Shown piece after piece: positions 8,996 to 17,983 of a DNA stretch of 64,000 nucleotides (its first letter is position 1; each line of letters begins with the position of its first letter). The notes under the pieces were generated by a model. The model ran no database searches, had not been told where the DNA came from, and worked only from the letters and a program-made list of their open reading frames with translations. Both the position numbers and the translations under genes were made by a program. The stretch lies in NCBI GenBank assembly GCA_007121555.1, contig SKKH01000092.1:1-64000 (forward strand). The letters are read 5' to 3'. The DNA is from Gemmatimonadota bacterium. GTDB lineage: Bacteria; Gemmatimonadota; Gemmatimonadetes; Longimicrobiales; Gaopeijiaceae.

Positions 8996-9499
8996 ATGAT
9001 CGTCACCCCTTCCAGTACGAGAGCCACCCGCCCATCATCCCGGCTCCTCCGGTCCCTCTTCCTTCTCCCTCTCCTCGCCCTGCTGGTCGGATGCGATGAC
9101 GATGATGCCGGAGCGGACCTGGAAGTCTTCGTGGGAACCTACGACTACTCCGCGTTCTCCACCGTCGCCCCTTCGGTGACACTGAACGGGTCGCTGAGGA
9201 TCCAGGATCTACAGGCCTCGAGGGGTCTGGCCTCAGCCTCGGTTGATCTACAGGGACAATGGGCTGCGATCCCCCTCCAGATCGAATCCTCCAACGGGGC
9301 GGAGGCGTTCGTGGATTCACGGGGCGACATCGTGATCCAGGAGTCGGGAACCGCGGTGCTCCGGACGGGCCAACAGCGCCCATTCGAAATGACCCACGAG
9401 GGTGTACTTTCGGAGGGAGAGATCCAGGGGACCTTTCAACTCCAGGTCGAGGGGGAGGGGACGGTCACCGGAGACTTCGTCGCCATCCGTATCGACTGA
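8996..9499 (+). CDS. Hypothetical lipoprotein
   Basis: Signal LLRSLFLLPLLALLVGC lipobox followed by DDDD. Confidence 0.65.
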   Translation: MIVTPSSTRATRPSSRLLRSLFLLPLLALLVGCDDDDAGADLEVFVGTYDYSAFSTVAPSVTLNGSLRIQDLQASRGLASASVDLQGQWAAIPLQIESSNGAEAFVDSRGDIVIQESGTAVLRTGQQRPFEMTHEGVLSEGEIQGTFQLQVEGEGTVTGDFVAIRID

Positions 9500-9583
9500 T
9501 CGAATGAGCCGGTCCACCGGCTCCCGGCGAGGCGGGGTCGGCCTCTGGGCCGGAGCTGATCGGGCCGGAATGGACCTGAGGGG

Positions 9584-10909
9584 ATGAGGGACTACTGGCG
9601 CTTTGCCCGGAGGGCTCCCGAGTTGATGGCCTTCGGGGCGGCGCTGGCCCTCTTCAGCAGCTTCGGCCAGACGTTTCTGGTCTCCCTGTTCGTGCCCGCC
9701 CTCCAGGTGGAGTTCGGGATCACCGAGGCCAGGTTCGGAATCCTCTACTCGCTGGCCACCCTGGCCAGCGGTCTCCTCCTGCCCCTGGCGGGCCGGGGCA
9801 TTGACCGGTGGCCTCTTCACTGGGTCACGGCGGGGGTCATCGGGCTCATGGTCGTGTCGGCCCTGGCCCTGGCCGGGGCCTGGCAGCTCTGGGTCCTGGG
9901 TCTGGCGCTGGTGGGGGTTCGACTTGCGGGTCAGGGCCTCTCGGGTCACACCTCGCTCACGGCCATGGCCCGATACTTTCCTCAGGCTCGCGGGAAGGCG
10001 CTGAGCCTGGCCTCCCTTGGATTTCCCGCTGGAGAGGCTGTCCTGCCCCTGGCCACCACCGCCCTCATCGGGGCAGTGGGATGGCGATCCACCTGGCTCG
10101 TCATCGCCGGGACCAGCCTGGTGGTATTTCTCCCCCTCTCCCTTGGCCTCCTCCGACGGTCCGGTGTGGAGCTGGACCCCAGCCGTCTGGCCGAGGCTGA
10201 GGTCGGGACCGAGGTCGAGGAACGGGGCCCCGGCATCACCTCCCCCGCCACAACCTCCGAGCGGCGAAGCGAGGGGGGTGGCGCCCAGCCGGCTCGATCC
10301 TGGAACAGGGGGGAGGTCCTGCGCGATGTCCGCTTCCAGATGGCCCTGCCGGCGGCGCTTCTTCCCCCGTTCTGGGCCACCGGGCTCATCCTGTACCAGG
10401 CCGCCATCGCGAGGGAGCGGGGGTGGAGCCTCACGCTGATGGCTACGGCCTTCGTCGCCTACGCCCTGGCGCGCGTGCTGTCTTCGCTCCTGGTTGGAGG
10501 CGCCATCGACAGGGTGTCGGCCCGTCGTCTCTTTCCCTGGGCCTGCCTTCCCATGGGGGTGGGAGTGGCGTTGCTCGCATGGGGTCCGGGGGTATGGCCC
10601 GCCTTCGGCTTCATGGGGTGCCTGGGCCTGACGGTGGGATTGAGCGGCACGCTCAAGTCAGCCCTCTGGGCCGAGCTCTACGGAGCCCGGCACCTGGGAG
10701 CGATCAAGGGGCTCATGGGGTCGTTCATGGTCTTCTCCACTGCGGCCGCACCTGCTGTGGTCGGATTCGTGCTGGCGCGGGAGGGTGGGCTCGAGCTTCT
10801 GCTCCTCGGCGCCATGGCATCCGTGGTGGTGGCGACGGTCCTCGCCTGCGCCGTGTGGCGGCCTCCAGCCCGGATCCACCCCATGGGTCGGGCGGGATCA
10901 GGGAGCTGA
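9584..10909 (+). CDS. MFS transporter
   Basis: About 12 hydrophobic segments; GRGIDRWPLHWV loop; typical MFS length (441 aa). Confidence 0.88.
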   Translation: MRDYWRFARRAPELMAFGAALALFSSFGQTFLVSLFVPALQVEFGITEARFGILYSLATLASGLLLPLAGRGIDRWPLHWVTAGVIGLMVVSALALAGAWQLWVLGLALVGVRLAGQGLSGHTSLTAMARYFPQARGKALSLASLGFPAGEAVLPLATTALIGAVGWRSTWLVIAGTSLVVFLPLSLGLLRRSGVELDPSRLAEAEVGTEVEERGPGITSPATTSERRSEGGGAQPARSWNRGEVLRDVRFQMALPAALLPPFWATGLILYQAAIARERGWSLTLMATAFVAYALARVLSSLLVGGAIDRVSARRLFPWACLPMGVGVALLAWGPGVWPAFGFMGCLGLTVGLSGTLKSALWAELYGARHLGAIKGLMGSFMVFSTAAAPAVVGFVLAREGGLELLLLGAMASVVVATVLACAVWRPPARIHPMGRAGSGS

Positions 10910-10918
10910 TCACGAATG

Positions 10919-10972
10919 CCGCTCGAGCACCTCTTCGGGGGCCGCCTCACTGCCTTCGAGGTGCTCTCGCGG
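10919..10972. terminator. Candidate hairpin downstream of MFS gene
   Basis: CCGC-tc-GAGCACCTC ... GAGGTGCTC-tc-GCGG; 9-bp inner stem, 4-bp outer stem, 24-nt loop. Confidence 0.5.
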
Positions 10973-11091
10973 GCCCTCCCGATTGGGTTGCGTTTACGGT
11001 GACTCAGAGAGCCGGCAGAGGACCATGAGACCCGGTGGGCCCGGCCTCGAAGTCGGGCAAATGTGCCATCGAACCGCCTTCGGGGACCGAG

Positions 11092-11120
11092 TTGACTCCC
11101 CGTCAGCCGGAGCCTATACC
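11092..11120 (+). promoter_or_regulatory. Sigma70-like promoter TTGACT-17-TATACC
   Basis: TTGACT 11092-11097, 17-bp spacer, TATACC 11115-11120; downstream hairpin CCCGAGCC-atgtc-GGCTCGGG at 11139-11159. Confidence 0.5.
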
Positions 11121-11221
11121 TACCCCCGGGCCGGCTGCCCCGAGCCATGTCGGCTCGGGCCCCTTCATTCGCCGTCCCCGCCTTCCCGCGCCGGGACACC
11201 CGAGGTTTCGGAGGACCATCC

Positions 11222-14182
11222 ATGACTTTCCGCGTTCGCTCTACCCTTTCCGGCTGGGTGCTGACCCTGGCGGTCGTTCTGGCCCCCCTGAGCCTCGAGG
11301 CCCAGGTCGTCACCGAAGCCACCCCTCCCGTCGAAGGCTTGAGGGAGAATACCCCGGGCGTGCACGCCCTGGTGGGAGTCCGGGCGGTGACCGCGCCTGG
11401 TCAGGTCGTCGATGATGCCACCGTGGTGATCCGGGATGGACTCATCGAGAGTGTGGGAGCCGGGGCCGAGCCTCCCGCGGAGGCCCGGGTCTGGGATCTC
11501 GAGGGGTACACGGTCTACGCCGGATTCATCGACGCACACACCGGGATGGGGATGGGGTCGCCCCGGGTGGAGGAGCGGGAGCGGGGGCCGGCGTACTGGA
11601 ATCCACAGATCCAGGCCTTCGTCTCGGGTGCCCGTGAGTACGTCCACGATGAAAGTCAGGCGGCCGGACTCAGGGCGCAGGGGATCGGGGCCGTGCTCAC
11701 GGTGCCCCAGCTCGGAATCTTCCGGGGAGAGGCGGCCGTGGTGAGTCTGGGAGAGGGCAGGACCGGCCAGCGGATCCTGGCCGAGGGGCCGGCCCAGTCC
11801 GTGTCCTTCTCCCGGAGCGATGAGCTGGGTGAGACCTACCCCACCTCGCTCATGGGAAGCATCGCGCTGATCCGTCAGACCCTCCTGGATGCCGCCTGGT
11901 ATCGGGAGGCCCGAGCGGCGTACGAAGTCGCGCCCGCCGGGCAGGTCCGTCCGGAGCGGAATCAGGCCCTGGCGGCTCTCGAGGCGCACGCTCAGGGGAA
12001 TGCGCCCCTCCTCTTCGAGACCCGAAATGAAGATGAGTTGGCCTGGACGCTCGAGATCGTGCAGGAGTTCGACTCCCAGCTCTGGATTCGTGGCAGTGGC
12101 TCGGAGTACCGGGTGCCTCACCTCATGGAGGGCTTCTCCGTCCCCCTGATCCTGCCGGTGAACTTCCCCGAAGTGCCCGACGTGGACTCCCCGGAGTCGG
12201 CCCTGAACGTGGGAGTGGCCGAGCTTCGTCACTGGCATGCCGCTCCCGGGAATCCGGCCTACCTGGCCGACCGGGGTGTGGAGTTCGCTCTGACCAGCGA
12301 TGGGCTGGACGATCCAGCGGACTTCCTTGCCAATGTGCGGAAGGCCGTGGCTCGGGGCCTGACTTCGGAGCGGGCCCTGGCGGCAATGACGACGGTGCCG
12401 GCCGGGTTCCTGGGGATCGAGGCGACCCACGGCACCCTCGAGGCGGGCAAGACGGCGAACCTCGTCGTAAGCGACGGGGACCTCTTTTCGGAGGGCGCGG
12501 TGATCCGAGATGTCTGGGTTGATGGAGTGCGGTTTCCCATCGAGCCCTCGCCCCTCACCGCCGCGCTGGGAGAGTGGAGCCTCTCGGTTCCCGGCGCCCC
12601 CGCGACCGAGGGCCACCTGCGGCTCCACGGTGCGGTCGACCGACCCGACGCCGATCTGACTCTCGGGGGACAGTCGGTGGAGGTCTCGTCGATCTCGGTG
12701 CAGCCCGGAGCCCGCAGGCTCCGTATGGAAGTGGACGCAGGACCCCTGGGCCATGAAGGGACGGCTCGGTTCTCGGCTTCCCTCAGCGGAGGTGAACTCC
12801 ACGGCTGGGCCGAGCTCCCCAACGGCGCTCGCCTGGGGTGGCACGGGACCCCCGCCGGAGAGGTCACGCCCGCATCGGGGAATGGGGCGACCGCTTCCCC
12901 CGCTCCCCTCGACCTGCCCGACATCCTGCCGCTCCTGGATTACGGGCGGGAAGCCCTTCCGGAGCAGCCCGAGCACCTTCTGGTCCGGGGCGCCACCATC
13001 TGGACCATGGGTCCGCAGGGGATCCTGGAGAACGCCGACCTCCTGGTGGAGGCGGGCCGGGTCGTGGCGGTGGGTGAGGGCCTCGACGCCCCCTCCGGCG
13101 CCCAGATCATCGAGGCCGAGGGACGCCACGTCACGCCAGGGCTCATCGATGCGCACATCCATTCGGGTTCCGGGGGAGGGATCAACGAGACGGGCAGCGC
13201 CATCGTGCCCGAGGTCCGGATGGGAGACGTGGTCACGGCGAACAATCCCTGGATGTACCGGCAGCTCGCCGGGGGACTCACCACGGCCCACCTCATGCAC
13301 GGCTCGGCCAACCCTATCGGGGGCCAGAACGTGCACATGAAGATGCGCTGGGGACTTCCGGCCCGGGAACAGCACTTCGAAGGTGCGCCGCGCACTGTGA
13401 AGTTCGCCCTGGGTGAGAACGTGAAGCGTCGCACGGAGCGATATCCGGACACCCGGATGGGCACGGAGCAGATCATCCGGGACCACTTCATGGCGGCCCG
13501 GGAGTACGAGGCCCGCTGGGGGGCCTGGGAGGCCGATCCTTCGGGGATTCCGCCTCGTCGCGACCTTCGCCTGGAGGCCCTGGTGGACATCATGAACGGG
13601 GACATCTTGATCCAGGCCCACAGCTACCGCCAGGACGAGATCCTCATGCTGATGCGGGTGGCCGAGGAGTTCGACGTCACCATCGACGCCTTCCACCACG
13701 GGGTGGAGGCCTACAAAGTGGCACCGGAACTCCGGGAGCACGGGGCGGCAGCCGTCGTGTGGAGCGACTGGTCCGGCTTCAAGATCGAAGCCTACGACGC
13801 CACCCTCTACAACGCCCGTCTCCTCCACGAGGAGGGGGTCGTGACCTCCCTCCATTCCGACAACAGCACCATCGCCGCACGAATGAACTGGGAGGCGGCC
13901 AAGATGGTCCGGGCCGGTGTGGACGAGGAGGATGCCCTGGCCATGGTGACGATCAACACCGCACGGGCCCTGGGCATCCAGGACCGGGTCGGCTCGCTGG
14001 AGGAGGGGAAGGATGCGGATTTCGTGATCTGGAACGGAAGTCCGCTCTCCCAGTTCACTCGGGCCGAGCAGACCTGGGTGGACGGCCGCCGATACTTCGC
14101 TCTGGACGAGCACCGGGACCTGGAGCAACGAGTGGCCAGGGAGCGCGGCGAGCTCATCCAGTTCATTCTGGACAACCGCTGA
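11222..14182 (+). CDS. Exported amidohydrolase with two amidohydrolase-like domains
   Basis: ORF 11147..14182, start ATG 11222 (MTFRVRSTLSGWVLTLAVVLAPLSLEAQ); domain 1 YAGFIDAHTGMG, domain 2 TPGLIDAHIHSGSGGG, HSDNSTI, GSLEEGKDADFVIWNG. Confidence 0.85.
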   Translation: MTFRVRSTLSGWVLTLAVVLAPLSLEAQVVTEATPPVEGLRENTPGVHALVGVRAVTAPGQVVDDATVVIRDGLIESVGAGAEPPAEARVWDLEGYTVYAGFIDAHTGMGMGSPRVEERERGPAYWNPQIQAFVSGAREYVHDESQAAGLRAQGIGAVLTVPQLGIFRGEAAVVSLGEGRTGQRILAEGPAQSVSFSRSDELGETYPTSLMGSIALIRQTLLDAAWYREARAAYEVAPAGQVRPERNQALAALEAHAQGNAPLLFETRNEDELAWTLEIVQEFDSQLWIRGSGSEYRVPHLMEGFSVPLILPVNFPEVPDVDSPESALNVGVAELRHWHAAPGNPAYLADRGVEFALTSDGLDDPADFLANVRKAVARGLTSERALAAMTTVPAGFLGIEATHGTLEAGKTANLVVSDGDLFSEGAVIRDVWVDGVRFPIEPSPLTAALGEWSLSVPGAPATEGHLRLHGAVDRPDADLTLGGQSVEVSSISVQPGARRLRMEVDAGPLGHEGTARFSASLSGGELHGWAELPNGARLGWHGTPAGEVTPASGNGATASPAPLDLPDILPLLDYGREALPEQPEHLLVRGATIWTMGPQGILENADLLVEAGRVVAVGEGLDAPSGAQIIEAEGRHVTPGLIDAHIHSGSGGGINETGSAIVPEVRMGDVVTANNPWMYRQLAGGLTTAHLMHGSANPIGGQNVHMKMRWGLPAREQHFEGAPRTVKFALGENVKRRTERYPDTRMGTEQIIRDHFMAAREYEARWGAWEADPSGIPPRRDLRLEALVDIMNGDILIQAHSYRQDEILMLMRVAEEFDVTIDAFHHGVEAYKVAPELREHGAAAVVWSDWSGFKIEAYDATLYNARLLHEEGVVTSLHSDNSTIAARMNWEAAKMVRAGVDEEDALAMVTINTARALGIQDRVGSLEEGKDADFVIWNGSPLSQFTRAEQTWVDGRRYFALDEHRDLEQRVARERGELIQFILDNR

Positions 14183-14192
14183 GGGGGCGACG

Positions 14193-15590
14193 ATGACCAC
14201 GCGATCAGGTACGATACGGGAAGGGACCCTCCGACTCGGGCGGCAGATCATGGCACGGATGGGATCGAGCGGCAGGCGAAGCGGTGGGGGGCGATCCTGG
14301 CCGATGGGCAGGGGATTGGCCCTAAGTCTCGGGCTCCTTCTGGGCGTGGCTCCGGCCCTGGCCCAGACACCTCACCCGGCCCCGCCTCAGGACGGCGCGG
14401 TAGCCCTGGTGGGGGCGACGATCCATCCCATCACCGGCCCCGCCATCGAAGAGGGCACGCTCGTCTTCGAGGATGGCGTCATCACGGCTGTGGGCGCGGC
14501 TGTCACTGTCCCCACCGGGGCTCGGGAGGTGGACCTCCGGGGGATGCACCTGTATCCCGGGCTCGTGGATGCCCACAGCGCCATGGGACTCTTCGAGATC
14601 GGTGGATTCGACCAGACCATCGACCTGAACGAACTGGGCGAGGTGAACCCCAACGCCCGGGCTCAGGTGGCCTTCAATCCCGAGACCCGGCACACGAGCC
14701 CGGCCCGGTCCCAGGGGGTTCTGATCACCAACTCCACCCCGGCCGGTGGCCTCATTTCCGGCACGTCGGCCGCCATGATGATGGATGGGTGGACCTGGGA
14801 GGAGATGACCCTGCGAGCGCCCACGAACCTCATGGTGAACTGGCCCTTTCCCGGTGACGAGGCCGAGTACGACGAGGCAATCGAGACCCTGCGCGACACC
14901 TTCGACGAAGCTCGCCGCTACTGGCGAGCCGCCGATGGCAGCCAGGGAAGTGTGGTTCCCAGCGACTCCAGGTGGGAGGCCATGATTCCCGTGTTCGAGG
15001 GGGATCTGCCCGTGATGGTACAGGCCAACGAGCTCCGTCAGATCCAGGACGCGGTGAGCTGGGCCGGAGAGGAGGGGGTCCGGATCCTCATCGTGGGGGG
15101 GCGAGACAGCGGCCTCGTGGTCGACCACCTGGCGCGCCTCGAGGTCCCGGTCCTTCTGAGCTCGGTCCAGGGCTCGCCGTCCCGGGACTGGCAGCCCTAC
15201 GACGAACCCTTCACCCTCCCGGCCCGCCTCCATGAGGCCGGAGTCTCCTTCGGCATTGCCGGGGGGACCAGCGCCCCGTACACCTATCGTCTGGCATGGG
15301 AGGCGGGGACGGCCGTGGCCTTTGGTCTGCCGGAGGAGGAGGCCCTCCGGGCGGTCACCCTCTATCCTGCTCGTTTTCTGGGGATCGACGATCGGGTGGG
15401 GGCGCTGGAGGAGGGGATGGACGCCACCTTCCTGGTGACCACCGGCAATCCCCTGGAGTATGAGACACAGATCGACCAGGCCTACATCCAGGGGCGGGAA
15501 ATCGACATGATGGACGTCCACCGCCGCTTCTACGAGAAGTATCGCGAGAAGTCGATGCAGCGGGGCGGGTTCGGCGCTGACGGACGCTGA
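14193..15590 (+). CDS. Exported amidohydrolase-like protein (degenerate metal motif)
   Basis: VGATIHPITGPAIEEGTLVFEDGVITAVG; YPGLVDAHSAMG; C-terminal VGALEEGMDATFLVTTGNPLE; start may be ATG 14250. Confidence 0.8.
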   Translation: MTTRSGTIREGTLRLGRQIMARMGSSGRRSGGGRSWPMGRGLALSLGLLLGVAPALAQTPHPAPPQDGAVALVGATIHPITGPAIEEGTLVFEDGVITAVGAAVTVPTGAREVDLRGMHLYPGLVDAHSAMGLFEIGGFDQTIDLNELGEVNPNARAQVAFNPETRHTSPARSQGVLITNSTPAGGLISGTSAAMMMDGWTWEEMTLRAPTNLMVNWPFPGDEAEYDEAIETLRDTFDEARRYWRAADGSQGSVVPSDSRWEAMIPVFEGDLPVMVQANELRQIQDAVSWAGEEGVRILIVGGRDSGLVVDHLARLEVPVLLSSVQGSPSRDWQPYDEPFTLPARLHEAGVSFGIAGGTSAPYTYRLAWEAGTAVAFGLPEEEALRAVTLYPARFLGIDDRVGALEEGMDATFLVTTGNPLEYETQIDQAYIQGREIDMMDVHRRFYEKYREKSMQRGGFGADGR

Positions 15591-15609
15591 TCGAATCTGC
15601 GCCGCAGCC

Positions 15610-16722
15610 ATGTCCCCCAACCCCAGGACCCCGTCCAAGACGGCGCGCCTCCTGAACCTCGTCTCCTTCCTCGCGGGGCGACGATATCCGGTCACGGGCG
15701 AGGAGATTCTGAGCAAGCTTCCCAGCTACCGGGAAGGGTGGGTCCAGGGCGATTCGAAACGGAAGTCGGCCCAAAGAAAGTTCGAGCGGGATAAGGAGGA
15801 GCTCCTCATGCTGGGGGTTCCCCTCCGGGTGGACGATTCCCGGATCCGGGCGGGGCTGGGGGAGCACGCTCACTATCGGATCGAGGATGGCGACCTCTTC
15901 CTTCCGGTGATCCGGCTCCTCGAGGGCGACGAGGGGGAAAGGTCTTCGCGGCAAGCCACCCTCCCCGGAGTCGGGGTGGTGACCCTCACCGCAGATGAGC
16001 TCTCGGTGGCCGTGGACGGGCTGTCCCAGGTCGTGGGCCTGCCCTCCTTTCCCTTGCGCAGCCAGGCCCGATCGGCCCTGCGCAAGCTGACCTTCGATCA
16101 ACCCCTGACCCAGCCGCCGGAGGAGAGCGGTCCCAGGATCCTCCACCTCCCTGGCTTCGACCCCTTCGCGGTTCAGGGCGTCCTCGAACTCGCCACCCGC
16201 GGCGTCCTCGAGCGGAGGGTTCTCCACTTCAGGTACTACTCCATCGGACGGGACTCGGAGGGACTCCGGTCCGTCCACCCCCGGGGGCTCCTCTACCAGG
16301 GATCCCGCTGGTACGTGGTGGCCTGGGAGCCTGCGTCGGAAGGCGAACGCCTTTTCCGTGCGGACCGGATCGAGGAGGCCGAGCTGGATGAGACGGAGCG
16401 CTTCACCCCCCCCGAGGAGTACTCCATGGGTCACCTCAAGGACCGGGATGCCTGGGAGTTGGGAGAGGAGGATGACCCCCAGACCGAGGTCCGGGTGCAC
16501 TTCCGGTGGCCCCTCTCCCTCCTGGCTCGCCGAAACGGGTGGGGCGAAGAGCTCCGGGACGATGGAGAGAGGGGGGCGGAGCGGGTCTTCCGGGTTCGGT
16601 CCAGCGGACCCCTCCTCAGATGGGTGCTGAGCCATGCCGGCGAGGTCTGGATCGTGGGACCTGAAGGGTTGGCCGAGGAGTTCGAGGAACTCCGGGATCG
16701 GGTGCGGGCGGTCCACTCGTGA
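15610..16722 (+). CDS. WYL-domain transcriptional regulator, PafB-like
   Basis: N-terminal HTH (LLNLVSFLAGRRYPVTGEEILSKL); WYL region VLHFRYYSIGRDSEGLRSVHPRGLLYQGSRWYVVAWE. Confidence 0.85.
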   Translation: MSPNPRTPSKTARLLNLVSFLAGRRYPVTGEEILSKLPSYREGWVQGDSKRKSAQRKFERDKEELLMLGVPLRVDDSRIRAGLGEHAHYRIEDGDLFLPVIRLLEGDEGERSSRQATLPGVGVVTLTADELSVAVDGLSQVVGLPSFPLRSQARSALRKLTFDQPLTQPPEESGPRILHLPGFDPFAVQGVLELATRGVLERRVLHFRYYSIGRDSEGLRSVHPRGLLYQGSRWYVVAWEPASEGERLFRADRIEEAELDETERFTPPEEYSMGHLKDRDAWELGEEDDPQTEVRVHFRWPLSLLARRNGWGEELRDDGERGAERVFRVRSSGPLLRWVLSHAGEVWIVGPEGLAEEFEELRDRVRAVHS

Positions 16723-17741
16723 AGGGGAAGACGGCGGCAGCCCAGCTTCGCCGGCTCCTCTACATCATTCCGGCGGCGGGGCGGGAGGGTGGGACCAGCT
16801 ACTCCGAGCTCGCCGAGGAGCTCGGGGTCGACGTGGCGACCATCGACCGGGATGTGCGGGTGCTGGCGGAACGCGAGGCTCACCTCCGGGCCGGAGAGCT
16901 GGGATTGCTCCAGATCCAGGGGGATCTCACGGGCGACCATCTGGCCATCGACGCGCCGGCGGCCTTCTCCCGCCCTCCGCGGTTGAACCGGGAGGAGCTC
17001 CTGGCCCTCCTGCTGGGACTCCGAAGTCGGACCCTTCTGCGGCGCCACCCCGCCCCGCGCCAGGTGGAGGCCCTGGCTCGCCGGCTCGAGGAGGAGCTCT
17101 CCATGGGGCCGTCCCCCGACGAGTCCGAGCCCGAGCCCAGTCAGGCGCTGCCGCTGGAGGATGCCTCTCCCCCCCTGACCGACGCCGTGGTTCGCGATCG
17201 AGCCCTGGACGCCATGGAGATGGAGCGGCAGGTGACCTTCCGTTACCTCAAGCCCGGGAAGCGGGAGGTGGAGGATCGGAGGCTCCACCCCTTCACCGTG
17301 GTCCACGCCGAGGGCGCCTGGTATCTGCTGGGAAGGGATCCCGGGGTCATGGGAGGAGCGCCGGAGTCCGATGGGGACTCCTCCGTCGAGGGCCTACGAG
17401 CCTTCCGGCTGGACCGGATCCTGGATCTGGAGGTGGCGGAGGAAGGATTTCGGCGGCCTCCGGAGTTCGACGCCCGCAGCATTCTGGGCGAGGGCAGGGT
17501 CTTCTTCCGGGGCGACCCCGAAGAGGAGCTGACTTCCGTTCCGGTGAGGTATTCGCCACGGATCGCTCGCTGGATTCGCGAGCGCTTCGACTGTGAGGAG
17601 TTGGAGGACGGAGGAGTTCGGGTCGTGCATCGGGTGGCCAGCAGGGACTGGTTGGTGCGACATGTCCTCCAGTACGCCGGTGAGGCCGTGGCAGGCGGAG
17701 TGGGCGCCCGGTGGGTTCGAGAGGCGCTAGAAGGCTGGTGA
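16719..17741 (+). CDS. WYL-domain transcriptional regulator, PafC-like
   Basis: GTG start overlaps the upstream stop by 4 nt (gtga); VTFRYLKPGKREVEDRRLHPFTVVHAEGAWYLLGRD. Confidence 0.85.
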   Translation: MKGKTAAAQLRRLLYIIPAAGREGGTSYSELAEELGVDVATIDRDVRVLAEREAHLRAGELGLLQIQGDLTGDHLAIDAPAAFSRPPRLNREELLALLLGLRSRTLLRRHPAPRQVEALARRLEEELSMGPSPDESEPEPSQALPLEDASPPLTDAVVRDRALDAMEMERQVTFRYLKPGKREVEDRRLHPFTVVHAEGAWYLLGRDPGVMGGAPESDGDSSVEGLRAFRLDRILDLEVAEEGFRRPPEFDARSILGEGRVFFRGDPEEELTSVPVRYSPRIARWIRERFDCEELEDGGVRVVHRVASRDWLVRHVLQYAGEAVAGGVGARWVREALEGW

Positions 17742-17777
17742 AGAACAGGAGCGACCGCCGTTGGGAGCGCCAGGCCG
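17730..17777. repeat. Dispersed 48-bp repeat, copy 1 (partner at 40409-40456)
   Basis: gaaggctggtgaagaacaggagcgaccgccgttgggagcgccaggccg; about 7 mismatches to copy 2, last 20 bp identical. Confidence 0.75.
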
Positions 17778-17866
17778 CTGGATCCAAGGCGGCTCGCCGC
17801 AGGCATAGCGGACGAGCTACGTCCAGGCAAGCCAAGGCCGGATCCGGAGCCCGGCCACACGCGGTT

Positions 17867-17894
17867 CTCGGGGCCCGACGAGGCTTGCCCCGAG
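17867..17894. terminator. Candidate hairpin CTCGGGG...CCCCGAG
   Basis: 7-bp perfect stem, 14-nt loop, in pafC-M81 intergenic region. Confidence 0.35.
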
Positions 17895-17983
17895 CACAAA
17901 GGATGCGTCCATTGAGGGATCGTGCCGACTGCCCGCAGGCGGCCTCTCGCTTCCCGGTGGATCCCTCTGACGCTGGAGAACCC

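Noticed and set aside
11165-14251. 1028-aa minus-strand ORF opposite the two-domain amidohydrolase
   Set aside because: Same GC3 artefact; no domain motifs, and the plus strand is convincingly coding.
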